Made by a program: the position numbers and the translations under genes
Shown: piece after piece, positions 12,019 to 22,197 of the stretch
How the letters are laid out: each line of letters opens with the position of its first letter
How positions within the stretch are numbered: the first letter of the stretch is position 1
Assembly: GCA_900169235.1 (NCBI GenBank)
Contig: FWCC01000214.1
Location: 1-64,000 of the forward strand
Direction: 5' to 3'
Length of the DNA: 64,000 nucleotides
Source: Zarea fungicola
Taxonomy: Eukaryota > Ascomycota > Sordariomycetes > Hypocreales > Cordycipitaceae
Notes under the pieces: generated by a model
Told to the model about the DNA's origin: nothing
Seen by the model: only the letters and a program-made list of their open reading frames with translations
Database searches by the model: none

Positions 12019-13637
12019 ATGAGTGTAAGTTTTGCCCGGTTCCCAGCGTTCCAACCCATTGCCCTCGCCACTCAGTCGCCTCTCAGCGCCTGTCTTATCA
12101 GGGCCTTAGCATTGTGAACAGTTACTTCTTTCGTTTCATTTCTTGCATTTCTTTAATCCAAAAAGTCCCTTCATCTTGAACTCAAAACGACGTCTTTTTA
12201 CTGACAATGGCTGGGTAGTACGGGTGAGTACTAAATCGCCTTCTCCGCGCAAAACCGATCCCACCAACAACCGTTACGATGAATTGCAAACTCGAATGAC
12301 TTCCCCCTCGCAAAACCGAAACTAACATGTGCTTGCCACCGACAGTTACGGGAGTCGGCAGAACCCCTACGACCAGCGGGATAACGGCTACGGTCAGGGC
12401 TATGGCGGTGGTGCTCCCCAGCGCAACTATGGTGACCAACAGGCCGGTTACAATCAAGAGAGCGGTTATGGCGGCCAAGGAGGCTACGGACAGCAACCGC
12501 AACATCAGCCAAACCCTTACGGTACCGCTCCTAGCCGTTACGGCAGCAACAACAACGCGTCGATTGACGCTGGCTATGCTGGTACGCAAGACAGATCGAT
12601 ACCATGAAAACGATGGCAGTGCACAAGTAACTGGCTAACAACCTACATTAGGTTCGAACGTCGAAATGGCTCCCCTAGCTCAGAATGCCAGTGCTATTGC
12701 TGGCAGCAACTCAAATGCCATCCTCAACGAGCTATCAAGTATTGACAAACAAATCGCAGCAATTAAGGAAAAGCAAGCCTACCTGGGAGCCCTCCAGAAA
12801 AGCGACGGCGATACCGAAAAGGCCGAGAAAGTCGAGCAAACTTCCAGTAGCATTATGAAAGAGTATCGTAAGCTTATGGAGCATTTGCGGAGAATCAAGT
12901 CCAACCCTGGCTCGCGCAAGCACCCGGCCCAGGTTGACCGTGTTCAGCGTGCCCTGAAGACAGCCATCGTTGAATTTCAACAGGCCGAATCTCGGCTCCG
13001 CAAGGAAAACGCGGAACAGATGGCTCGCCAATACCGCATTGCGAACCCCAACGCACGGGAGGAGGAAGTTCAAGCCGCCATCGAAGACGGTGGTGGCCAA
13101 ATTTTTAGCCAGGCCATTATGCAGAGCGAGCGCACCGGTCAGGCTCAAAGTAGGCTTAAAGCTGTCAAGGAGCGCCACCAAGAACTCGTCAAGATTGAAC
13201 GGCAGATTGAAGAGCTTATGCATCTCTTCCAGGACATGGATACGCTGGTTGTCCAGCAGGAGGCTGCCGTCATCCAGATCGAGCAGAAGGGCGAGGAGGT
13301 CGTCGAAAACCTTGACAAGGGCAACGAAGAGATCGGTGTCGCCGTCAACACAGCCCGTAAGACAAGAAAGAAGAAGTGGATCTGCCTGGGTATCTGCGTC
13401 GCCATCATTGTCGTCGTCGTCATCATTGTCTTGGTCTACGTCTTCGTCATCCGTGGCACCAATAACAACAATGGCAACAAGAGACGTGCCATTGAGCATA
13501 TGGCTCGTCTTGCACTCCCCAACATCAACTCGCACCCTGTCGAGAACCAAGATTATCTGCTTGATCGTTCTGTCGCGTCCGAACTAGGTCGTTTGGTGGC
13601 GGAGCGCGTTCACCTGCCCCGAGTCATCAATCAGTAG
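12019..13637 (+). CDS. SSO1: plasma-membrane t-SNARE syntaxin (Sso1/Sso2)
   Basis: A Qa-SNARE for exocytosis at the plasma membrane, 410 aa in four exons: 12019-12024, 12219-12223, 12346-12581 and 12652-13637. Residues 1-90 are a Tyr/Gly/Gln/Asn-rich leader (YGSRQNPYDQRD). A syntaxin Habc region follows (LNELSSIDKQIAAIKEKQ), then the SNARE helix with the expected zero-layer Gln region (LFQDMDTLVVQQEAAV), a basic stretch (RKTRKKKW) and a Val/Ile-rich membrane anchor near residues 325-349. The last intron is supported by a GGCTAAC branch point, and splicing gives the continuous DAGYAGSNVEMAPL. The 59 residues after the anchor are unusually long for a syntaxin. The first exon has only two codons, and exon skipping would cause an early stop. 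Confidence 0.93.
12219..12223 (+). other. SSO1: predicted 5-nt microexon of SSO1
   Basis: The five bases TACGG lie between GTAG and GTGAGT, with a CTGAC branch point 12-15 bases upstream. Joining ATGAGT, TACGG and TTACGGG reads M-S-Y-G-Y-G-S-R-Q-N-P-Y. Direct joining of exon 1 to the 12346 exon shifts the frame into a stop within about 13 codons. Confidence 0.7.
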
Positions 13638-14631
13638 AAAGGCCGAAGAACAATAGAGAGCTGTGTGATTGGACGAATTTTAATCTGCACCTCCTATACA
13701 ACACAAACTATTCGCAAATCTGTCAATCAACAGCGACCGATATCTGGGGCAAGGGAAGGCATTGACCTTTAGCCTGTTGGCTAACTCTATTTGCTCTCTG
13801 GTTGGCAGCAGCTGGCCGCGGAAAATCAAAGACACTCTTTTGAACGTGGAAGGAACGTCAAACTTTTTTTTATCGTCATTTTTCTTGTCTTCATGCCCAT
13901 TTCTTGTTGGGGCTCTCTCATGCTAGGATGGAGGGCGCCTGCGTCGTTGCCTTGAATTTTTGGTCTGCCGAGTCTTTTTTCCATGGCTTATTCTGTTTTG
14001 TCTGTTTTTTTTTATAACTTAATACCTCTTCTCCATCTTTCTCTACTTCTCTGTCTCTCTGCCTATCTTTGCCTTTCAAGTTTGTTTATTATTCGTGTTT
14101 GAGAGAATAAAAAGGAGTGGTGTCGGCGTACCAAATTGTAATTAGTAGCTAAATCTTTCGTTTTTATTAGTTATTTTTCTGTTTACACAGCAAAAATCAA
14201 AGTCACGATAGAAAAGGGGAAACCTTGCCAGCCAGAGACTCTTGGCTACTTATCAAGAAGCAGAATGAAGATGAAGCAAAGAAAGAGAAAACTGCCAGAG
14301 AGAGAAGTATTCCGATTTCGAACTAAATCATCATATTCCTGTACTCCGTACAACGCCAAGCTTTATTGCCTCTAAAAAATTATAATAGAAAGTTTTGATA
14401 ATAACATGTAAAAAGAACATATTATATGATTCAGTCTGTGCCATATAGGCCGAAGAAAAGGGGAGAGAACAAAACAAAGAAGAAAAAAGCAAAAGTAAAT
14501 GCAAGGGTCAATTCGGTGCGGGTAGCCTTGGTATTATCAGCTTCTTAATCCGTCATTAAGTGGTGTAGCATCATTTTTGTTCATAAAATTCAGTGTCGAT
14601 TGTGTAAATGGAAGGAAGGGGGGCGGTCATA
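13638..14631. other. intergenic between convergent genes
   Basis: The 3' flanks of SSO1 and of the minus-strand gene at 14632. T-rich and AT-rich, no gene seen. A GTACTCCGTAC palindrome-like motif lies at 14341-14351, similar to copies at 15982 and 16110. Confidence 0.5.
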
Positions 14632-15576
14632 TTATGAACCAGCTACGTCCTGAGACTGACTGGCGGCCACCGAGCGAAGGGTACCAGGATCATGTATCTC
14701 GTTGCTCTGATATTGATCTTCGCCATACTGGTCGGCGGCCTCTTGATGCAATAGCTGCTGCTGTTGCAGCTGCGCAGCGTTGGCGCGGCGCTTCTCGCCC
14801 TCGCCCACCACCTTTTTCAGCACGCCCATGCGGCGACGGAACTCGTCCGCGAGGGACTCGATGTTGGCACCGCTGCCGCTGCCCGACGAGGGCAGGCTGC
14901 CGCTGCCAATGGCCTGGGACGACCTCAGGTCGACGGGATCGCGCGAGACGCCTTCGACACGCAGGAGCAGCGTGCCCGCAGGCCCGCCCTGGCCGCTATA
15001 CGGGTTATTAGCCTCGTCGCCTGTACCACCACCGCCGCCGCCACCGCCGCCGCTGTCGCCTTCAGACTGCTGCTTGGCGAGCTCAGCAGCCGTGACGGCA
15101 AACTCGGCCCCGAGGCTGGAGGCGCACGAGACGGCCCAGGCATCGTTGGTAGGGGTGGGCTCGAGATCCACGACGAGACCGCGATGGCCACTACCGTCGT
15201 CGGCGTCATGGACGGGGTCGGTCGGTATCGAGACGTCGTCGTCGCTAAAGATGTAGTGCACGCGGGGGTGCACGGTGGTGCTGGTCGTGGTGTTGGTGAG
15301 GAGGGCAAATATCGGCTCGAACGGCGGGGGCGGGGGCGCGGCCTGCTGCTCCATCGAAGACGAGAATACCTGCTCAGCAGAAGCAGAAGGGGCCTGACCA
15401 GCGCCCATGGCCACAGAAGACGAAGCAGCGTCGTGGTTCATGGCGGGGCTGCCGTCTGCGGCGGAGTGTTGTGCTAGGTCGAGACGATACCGGGCATCAG
15501 AACCAGCGATGCGTCGAGATGATGATGTGCTGATGCGTGACGCAGCATCAGCATCTACAGCCGAGTTCGTCGCCAT
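14632..15576 (-). CDS. conserved-looking low-complexity protein, function unknown
   Basis: An uninterrupted 314-codon frame starting at ATG 15576. The centre contains the most ordered segment, with FEPIFALLTN and HPRVHYIFSDDD, and later LLLRVEGVSRDPVDLRSSQA. The rest is low complexity: Ser/Ala-rich N-terminus, a five-proline run (residues 80-84), a nine-glycine run near residue 180, and a C-terminal helix ending in a poly-Gln patch (IESLADEFRRRMGVLKKVVGEGEKRR). There is no signal peptide or membrane segment. I have seen similar architecture in uncharacterised ascomycete proteins but cannot name a family. The codon pattern and long frame support a real gene. Its 5' end faces the GH18 gene's 3' end about 950 bp away. 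Confidence 0.7.
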   Translation of the reverse strand: MATNSAVDADAASRISTSSSRRIAGSDARYRLDLAQHSAADGSPAMNHDAASSSVAMGAGQAPSASAEQVFSSSMEQQAAPPPPPFEPIFALLTNTTTSTTVHPRVHYIFSDDDVSIPTDPVHDADDGSGHRGLVVDLEPTPTNDAWAVSCASSLGAEFAVTAAELAKQQSEGDSGGGGGGGGGTGDEANNPYSGQGGPAGTLLLRVEGVSRDPVDLRSSQAIGSGSLPSSGSGSGANIESLADEFRRRMGVLKKVVGEGEKRRANAAQLQQQQLLHQEAADQYGEDQYQSNEIHDPGTLRSVAASQSQDVAGS

Positions 15577-16522
15577 TGCCGGCTGATTTTATTTGTCTGC
15601 CGCTGCAGGAAAGGCTTTATATGGTCTGCAAATAACAAAAGCTTATACCCCCGCGGTTTACTTGTAGGCCAGTGTACGATATGGGGATAGAGCAGCAACA
15701 CTATTCAGTTGGCATGCAGTTGCAACAAGGGCTGCTTCAGGCACATGGTAAGCAACTGGCGAGCTCTTTTCCTCGTACACCTACCAGCACAATATGTCGG
15801 CCAATATAAATATATAAATATATAAATATATTTTTGTCTGATAGGTGTTGGGTTGCTGGCGTTTGTCAACAAGTCGCAGGACCCTTGAAGTCGGTACAAG
15901 GTTGGCTATCTTATCAGCACGTGGAAAGTGAGGCGCGTCGTTCCCTCCATTGATTGTCGCGTAATAAAGATACTCTGTAACTACTCCGTACAAAAGCCGA
16001 AACGGAAGCCTGACGGGCTACTTCACAGTGCTGCCGCTGTCGTTCCAGAGGTCAATGCACTGTGTGGCGTTTTTAGTTCACTGGAGGCTTGAGATGTATT
16101 TAACTCGGAGTACGGATACGGAGTACTAATTTAACATTCCCTTGCTAGACAGGGCGCGCTAGGTTGATGTAACCACTCAGTCCTAATATTCCTTTTCCAT
16201 ATACAAACACCAGTTTCGTCCTCTTCACCATTTTGATTTTGTCTAGGACCATTTATAAGTTACGCAGGAAGCAGGAAAGTATAGAGCCCTTCTGGTTGTT
16301 CCCCTTGACTTGCTCCGAAGAACGTTGTCGATGACACGAGCTTATAGCTAAATTGTATGGTATTCTTGGTGACAGCCCACCTATTTCCTTGGTTCCGTTG
16401 CGGATATTGTCTATTTCTGTACACATTCTATACATGTTGGCAATGGGTTAGTTATGTTCCGGCCATGTCGTTCGCTAAAAGCATGCTCCGTCGAGGCGGG
16501 CTTACAACTACTCCAGCCCGAT
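15577..16522. other. intergenic; AT microsatellite and TACTCCGTA motifs
   Basis: No gene recognised. Contains a TATAAATA-type microsatellite at about 15803-15835 and copies of a TACTCCGTAC motif at 15982-15991 and, inverted and doubled (GTACGGATACGGAGTAC), at 16110-16126. Confidence 0.5.
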
Positions 16523-17840
16523 TTATGAGCTGTGCAGAGTTGCAAAACCGGCCATAATAAGGCTCCTCGATCGTTCTTTCGCATCTGTAGAGGCGTCGGA
16601 ATAAAAGAGCCCCTAGCAAGGCATGGTTAGCATACTGTCTCAGTTCATCGCCCAGCGGTGGGACTAAAAGACTGACGTACCCCAAACCCCTTCTGCTTGC
16701 AGAAATCCGCCTTTTCCTTCACTGTATCGGGGCTGTCATACGCAATGAAGCCTTCTTCGCCGCCCGTGCAGTACGCAGCAATGCGCCGCCTGTCGACCCC
16801 CTCCTGCCGTCCTGCCATTGGAAGCTGGATATAATCGATTGACTGCGAGCTGGTCGTTTCATAGGCTTGCCCAGGACCTTCGCAGCCAGGAAAACTTGTT
16901 CCAAATGTTGGTATTCCGAGAAGAATGCTCTGTGATGGAAAGTTGCGGGATACGAGGTACCCAGCAGCACTAGATGTTGACGGTTCATCCTTTGCCATAG
17001 AGTATAGCTGTGACGGACACAGACTCCGACCTGGCTGGGCGTAGTGTAGATTATATGATTGTAAGTTGATAAAATCCAAGGTTTGACCGGCCATTTCTAG
17101 ATCGATGTGCTGCAGCACTGCCGCGTTCGCTGGTAGTGCCGCAGTGAGGAGGAGTCGGTTGTCTTGTAGTTTAGATCGCACTGCCTGCGCAAGAGCCACA
17201 AAGTTTCGGCCCTGCACAGGGTCGGCCGGTACATCCCATGCAACTGGGTCGGTTAGCATAGAAAAATGGCAAAAGAAAAAAAAATCGTTTAACAAGAATA
17301 CTTACTGTCAACGCCATCAAGACCCGACGCCGCGACTAGGCCAGCAGCCGTGAGGGCAAAATTATTGCGCGTAGCAGGATTAGAAGCAATAGAGGCAAAC
17401 GTGCCGGAAGCAGAAGGACCACCTATAGAGAGAACAGCTTTGAGATGGCGATGTTGCTGTTTAAGATGCATTAGAGAGCCCAGTCCTCCTTCAACACCAT
17501 CCACAGGCGCCCTGATATCGGCCCACACGTTCCCGAGCTTCACCAGCATGCATCAGTAAAGTTAACCGGGTATTACCCACCCAAAAAAAGCCAGAGCGGC
17601 GTATTGGCCTAGCTCTTTTGTACGTACATTAACGATGCCATCCGGCGCGATGCTTGCATACGCATAGTAGACGAGATTAATACAGGCATAATCCAGGTTG
17701 GCCGGCGTCTCGCCTCGGGCAATGTGTCCATTGTGGAAATAGACTGCATTCGTATACATGACCCGCCCAAGTTGCGCCGAGGGTCTCGTCTGGTGCGACG
17801 GCGTCGTTGATGACGAAGACGCCGCTAATGAGGAGTCCAT
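16523..17840 (-). CDS. GH18 chitinase-like protein with altered catalytic motif
   Basis: A 365-aa family 18 glycoside hydrolase in four exons: 17840-17628, 17537-17306, 17243-16681 and 16612-16523. The introns are 90, 62 and 68 bp, and all junctions keep frame. Homology begins with VMYTNAVYF and continues through WADIRAPVDG, the substrate strand LKAVLSIGGPS, LDFINLQSYN, ILLGIPTFGTSF and the C-terminal GLFYSDASTD. The active-site strand, completed across the second intron, reads LDGVDIAWDVPAD, where active enzymes have DGxDxDWE. The conserved middle Asp is thus Ala and the catalytic acid Glu is Asp. The usual MAYD is also SYN. There is no signal peptide even if the upstream ATG is used, so it is probably intracellular. 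It may have weak activity or act as a chitin/oligosaccharide-binding lectin. The last small exon is found by homology and is too short to stand alone. Confidence 0.87.
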
Positions 17841-19873
17841 GAAGAGCCTGTGGATTTTGCCAGTCAAGTCCTGCCGACCGTGTAAGAACCGTAAAAGGGT
17901 TGCAAGGTTCAAACGGTCGGGCTAGCAAGGGAGGGTCTTTACCCTCCTGGCGATGTAAGGAGAATTGCTGATGGAACCTAGAGTACATACGCTACTCTAG
18001 TGCGGGCCAGGTACATTCGCTGTCCACATTGTATGACCTATTTATCTGTGCGAGGCCGGCCGACATTGCGTGCCGTCGTGTGGATGTGTGAGTGCGAGAG
18101 AGAGAGATGGAGCGGGAGAGAGACAACGAGAGAGCGCGTGTGGTAAGTCTTGCGTCGTACAGACATGAGCGCGGTTAGGCATCAAGCCAAGCAGGCACCC
18201 GAGGGCAGCAGAAGAACAATAGCAGACGGATAACGACTGCTGGCAGCAAGTCGGGAGCTTTGATTACTGAACCACGATTGGCCAAGAAACGAGTAGGCAG
18301 CCCGTAGCGCGCCGTATATTAGCAGCAACCCCCATTCAAAGTTAATTATTTATTATGGAGGACAGAGCTGGCTGAGGTGGAGCAAGTGCATATACACGGT
18401 TGGCCCGAAAGGCTCTTGGGGGGGGGGGGAAGCAGGGACCAAAGAGATCCAGTAAATGTCAGCACCCTGACCGTATCCAGGAAAAGGAGGTTCTCGGCTT
18501 TACAACCTAACAAGCACGATCGGGCATTGCTCGGGATGGGGCCGATAAGGTTGTCTTGAACAGTCGTTGCCAGGCCTGAGCTTTCAACACCCGTCGGTCC
18601 TTTTCCCGGTGCTTGCTCCGTATCAGATTCTCCTTTCTCGATGACAGGGAATACATGGAACCCATGTCCATGTCCATCTTTCACAACCCTGGCCTGGTTG
18701 TCGAGCGGACGCATGACATAATTGCGGGGACTGGAAGGGAACGAAGGGGCGCATGCTGTGTTGGATGTTATGCATGATTCAGTCAGCCTGCGGCGGTGAA
18801 AAACGGACTATGTCGTCAGAAATGAGCCAGCAAGCCCCATGCCATATTCCAAGTAGGCTACCTAACGTAATTCGTGAAGTAGCCCGTCTTGGCCGTTTTA
18901 CCTATTTGGGCGCTTGCGGCCCGAACTACGTCACCCGTCTCCGTACCTAAACTATAACTATTACGAAAGAGCGCTCACGAGTTAAAATTAGCATTCAAAG
19001 GTCGTTGCTAATAAATGGGACCGCCTTACGCCAGAACTGGTGAGCCAAACTTTGCGTGTAGACACATCTTCTGTGAAAACGTATAGAAGGCCGAATTATG
19101 TTGTAAATGGTCTTGTTCCACCCTTCTTGCTACGCGACACATTTTGAACAGAGCAGCGGCGTCTGAGAGCGACCACTCTTGCATTTCTTCAAGTAGCCAG
19201 TCTCTATGCAGATTAACGTCCCCATCACCCAAGCAAAACAGAGCTTCCTTCGCCCCTTTGTCCAGCCGTCGCGCGACGCAGTGGCCAGGCAAACCACGCT
19301 CCCACTACTTGCTTGGGCTCTTCGTCCAGTCTATTTCCTTTTGCTATCTCTTCAAGTGTACATATTTAAATATTTAAATACTTGACTACTTGAATACTCA
19401 GCGCCATGAACAAGCCCATATATTTCTGCCCACTGCGGGCTTCCAAGTTTGTCTCAACGCTCCCCGTGACTTCATACACCAAAGGCTCCTGGACAGAAGT
19501 AGACCATCTTTGCTCCATTGTACCCGAATTTAAACTCCTACCATTGAAATGCTTCTAATTTTTTCTTCTTGAGTAGTATATAGCCTGTACAAGCCAATCT
19601 ATACTAGGCACCACTTCCACAGGTAGGTGAAGGACATAAAACTGGACAAAGACAGCGGGTGCCGAGTTGCCTTTCATGTAAGGGCTTGTGGAAGATTGCG
19701 ACCTAAAAAATTACCATTGCAGATTGAGGATCAAAAGTCAGCTGAAAGAGAAGGGACAAAGCACTGCCTGGAGACAACAAGAGCTACGTGCGTCACCTAG
19801 CAATTATATATAACCAAACCTGCTCATCATCCTTCCAAAGTAGGCTGCCAACGTTCCTCAGATACAAGTCGCC
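17841..19873. other. intergenic; GA-rich tract and G-run
   Basis: No gene recognised in 2 kb. Contains a GA-rich low-complexity tract at about 18096-18135, an eleven-base G-run at about 18420-18430 and an AT-palindromic stretch at about 19366-19382. Confidence 0.45.
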
Positions 19874-21397
19874 ATGGTTCGAACTCGTGCCCAAGTAACT
19901 CCTCAAGCGTGCGATGAAACTGCTCCTAGGAAATGCAACGCAGCTCTCAAAACTATCACCCGTCAGAGTGACGACGCAAAAGAAACTACCATCGCCGGTG
20001 TTGTGCCTCCAACCCCGTCCCAGACACAATCACTTCATCATGTGAGAAGAAAAGCTGTCACTGACAGTGGTAAGTCAACTTTAATTTTGTCACCGTCTTA
20101 AGCAGGCTAACAATAAAACAGGCACACCCTCCGAGAGGCATTGAATCATAACCAGGCTATCAAAGACTGTACAACTATTTAAACCAACGGCTTCCCAAGA
20201 TAAATCTACCATCAGCCAATTACAACTTCCATCCAAGAAACCTCCTCACGCAATTGAACAACCTTTATCAACACCATTACCAACAGATACCTCAGCGACA
20301 GCAGACACGGCATCCGATATAGATCCCATTGCTTTTTGGGTCAAGCACCAACATTGGCCGCCGCATCTTTTCCGCGCCAAAATGTCCGACTTTCCATCAG
20401 TTAATGACCGTGTAATGCTCGTTCGCAAAAGGACAGCCGAGACCGTGAGCGAGCTCTCATTGGCTCGCCCAGCTCGCCGACAGCGTTTAGAATACGGCAA
20501 TAGTAATGAAGCCATCTTTTGGCGGAACATGGAAGACTTGGGCTACCTCCAGAACAGTCACACATCCATCTCCGATGCATCCAGAACACACTGCCAGGAA
20601 CTCTTGGCCATGCGCCATTCCGCCACGCCTCTTGCGTACGACCCCGATAACCGCACGGCTCCAATGACGGAAAGCAAGGCGGCGATTTAGCTTCGCCAAT
20701 GATCGTCCCATCCATCCGCGACTCTTTGCTCAACGGAGACCGCAAGGAGTTTGAGATTCTGGCGGAGCTCTTCGCGGGCGGGTGGAAGTCATGCGAAATA
20801 CTGTGCGGTCGGAGCCCCCATCCCGACCAAACAGTCGGCTTCACGGGGCGCTCGTTTACCAAGGACCAACTCCGCCGGCTGGACTGGTTCTACACCGGGA
20901 CACAGCCGTCGGCAGCAAGGAAAGTGGGCTGCATGACGGTGGGCAGCGAGCTCTTGTTTCCGTTTTTCAGCGCGCACATCAAGATGGGCGATCTTGCGTC
21001 GGCCGAGCGCCAGAACGTTCACAGCGCCGTGACGAGCCTGCGCAACCTGGTGAAGCTTATGCGGATTGTGGGACGTGAGCGGGAGCTGGACCGCGAAGTC
21101 TGCTTCTTCTCCATGGCCTATAACCAAAAAGAATTTGCCATTTACGGCCACTTCGCCATTATTGAGGGAGACAACACGCGGTACTACCGCCACTTGCTGT
21201 TGAGAGGAAACCAAGGGGGTGACTTCTCCAGGGCGTATCAACTTATCCTGTCCGTCTATATGCCTACGGACCTAGACTACATCAACTCATTTGCTCCGCG
21301 ATCAACCAACTCCTTCAGCCTGGGGAGGAAGCTATACGCCTCGAAGATGAAGCATTTTGCGCCTAGGCCAAGTCATCATGATAGTCAATTTACTTGA
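19874..21397 (+). pseudogene. disrupted DUF7924-like fungal gene
   Basis: The N-terminus (MVRTRAQVTPQACDETAPRK), the middle part (IDPIAFWVKHQHWPPHLF, DLGYLQNS, ASRTHCQELL) and the C-terminal part (MIVPSIRDSLL, SPHPDQTVGFTGRSFTKDQL, AERQNVHSAVTSLRNLVKL, ELDREVCFFSMAYNQKEFAIYGHF) follow the order of the fungal DUF7924 family as I know it; function unknown. An intron at 20070-20121 (GTAAGT to ACAG, CTAAC branch) joins the first two parts in frame. Two defects follow: an in-frame TGA at 20142-20144, and a -1/+2 frame change close to the TAG at 20688-20690, after which homology resumes in another frame. No GT-AG intron that I tried bypasses either defect. The TGA could have come from CGA by a C-to-T change. 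Members of this family are often multicopy and poorly conserved in synteny. Sequencing error cannot be excluded. Confidence 0.68.
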
Positions 21398-22197
21398 GTG
21401 CAGAGCATACGTCGCAAGAACCACCTTGAGATCGGTCAGTCGAAGCCGTCGCGAAGGCACAGGCGTCGTTTTGTCTTCCTGGTCGGAGTTAGAGGGTAAT
21501 CATCTGATTTATTTAGATTTCTTTTTTTCAGCTGGACTATTTTGTTTTAGTTTGGAGAATATATTTTATCTAAATAAATTATTTTTATTCTATAATAATA
21601 ATAAATCCTCCCCCAATGTCGTTTTTTTCTTGGCGATATGTATATTTGACTACCGAGGAGGCGAGTATGGTGAAAGGGAGACAATCTCTGCCCATTAACG
21701 AGTAAAAAAAAAAATTATGGCCAACTATCTTCCAGGCCCCGAAATTAACTTTTTTTTCTCTACATGATTACTGGGTAGATGATGGCTGCCGTGGAAGCAG
21801 CTCTTTGTCTTCCTTCACAGGCGCAATTCCTTACAAACTTTTGTTGTGCCTGCTGAGTTGGCGCTCCTCGCTATCAAGAAATGGGCTATTTACATTGATT
21901 TCCAGCAAAGGGGCATTGTTAAGTCGCCCATTGTCACGCCGATCTATTACAGTGCATATGTGTAAATGGAGAGAAGGGGTTCCATTTGGGCAATGCATTT
22001 GATATATTTTGCCTATATACTATTGGCCATGTACGTTGCTGGACCAAGTTTTATAAAAAAAACCACGTATGTAGCTGATTGATTCGGACAGAAGATAAGT
22101 TTTCTCTTTTTATATACATGTCTTTCTGGGGGGTGATACCCCTTCACGCTGCCCCAAAATGTCGAGCACTCGGCCTTTGCCCTTTTGCGGTAGCTCT
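21398..22197. other. intergenic between pseudogene and deuterolysin
   Basis: AT-rich with several T/A runs (about 21520-21620, 21705-21760); no gene seen. It contains the 3' flanks of two convergent transcription units. Confidence 0.5.

Noticed and set aside
12735..13550. 271-codon minus-strand frame opposite SSO1
   Set aside because: Antisense shadow of the syntaxin coding sequence, with an Asp-rich stretch that is only the reverse of the Val/Ile codons of the membrane anchor.
14764..15477. Plus-strand frame opposite the unknown gene at 14632-15576
   Set aside because: Arg/Gly/Ala/Val-rich shadow frame; the minus-strand frame has the better ATG, more ordered segments and typical codon use.
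20122..20160. Alternative acceptor to skip the TGA in the DUF7924-like gene
   Set aside because: The acceptor at 20155 leaves the wrong frame for the downstream homologous block.
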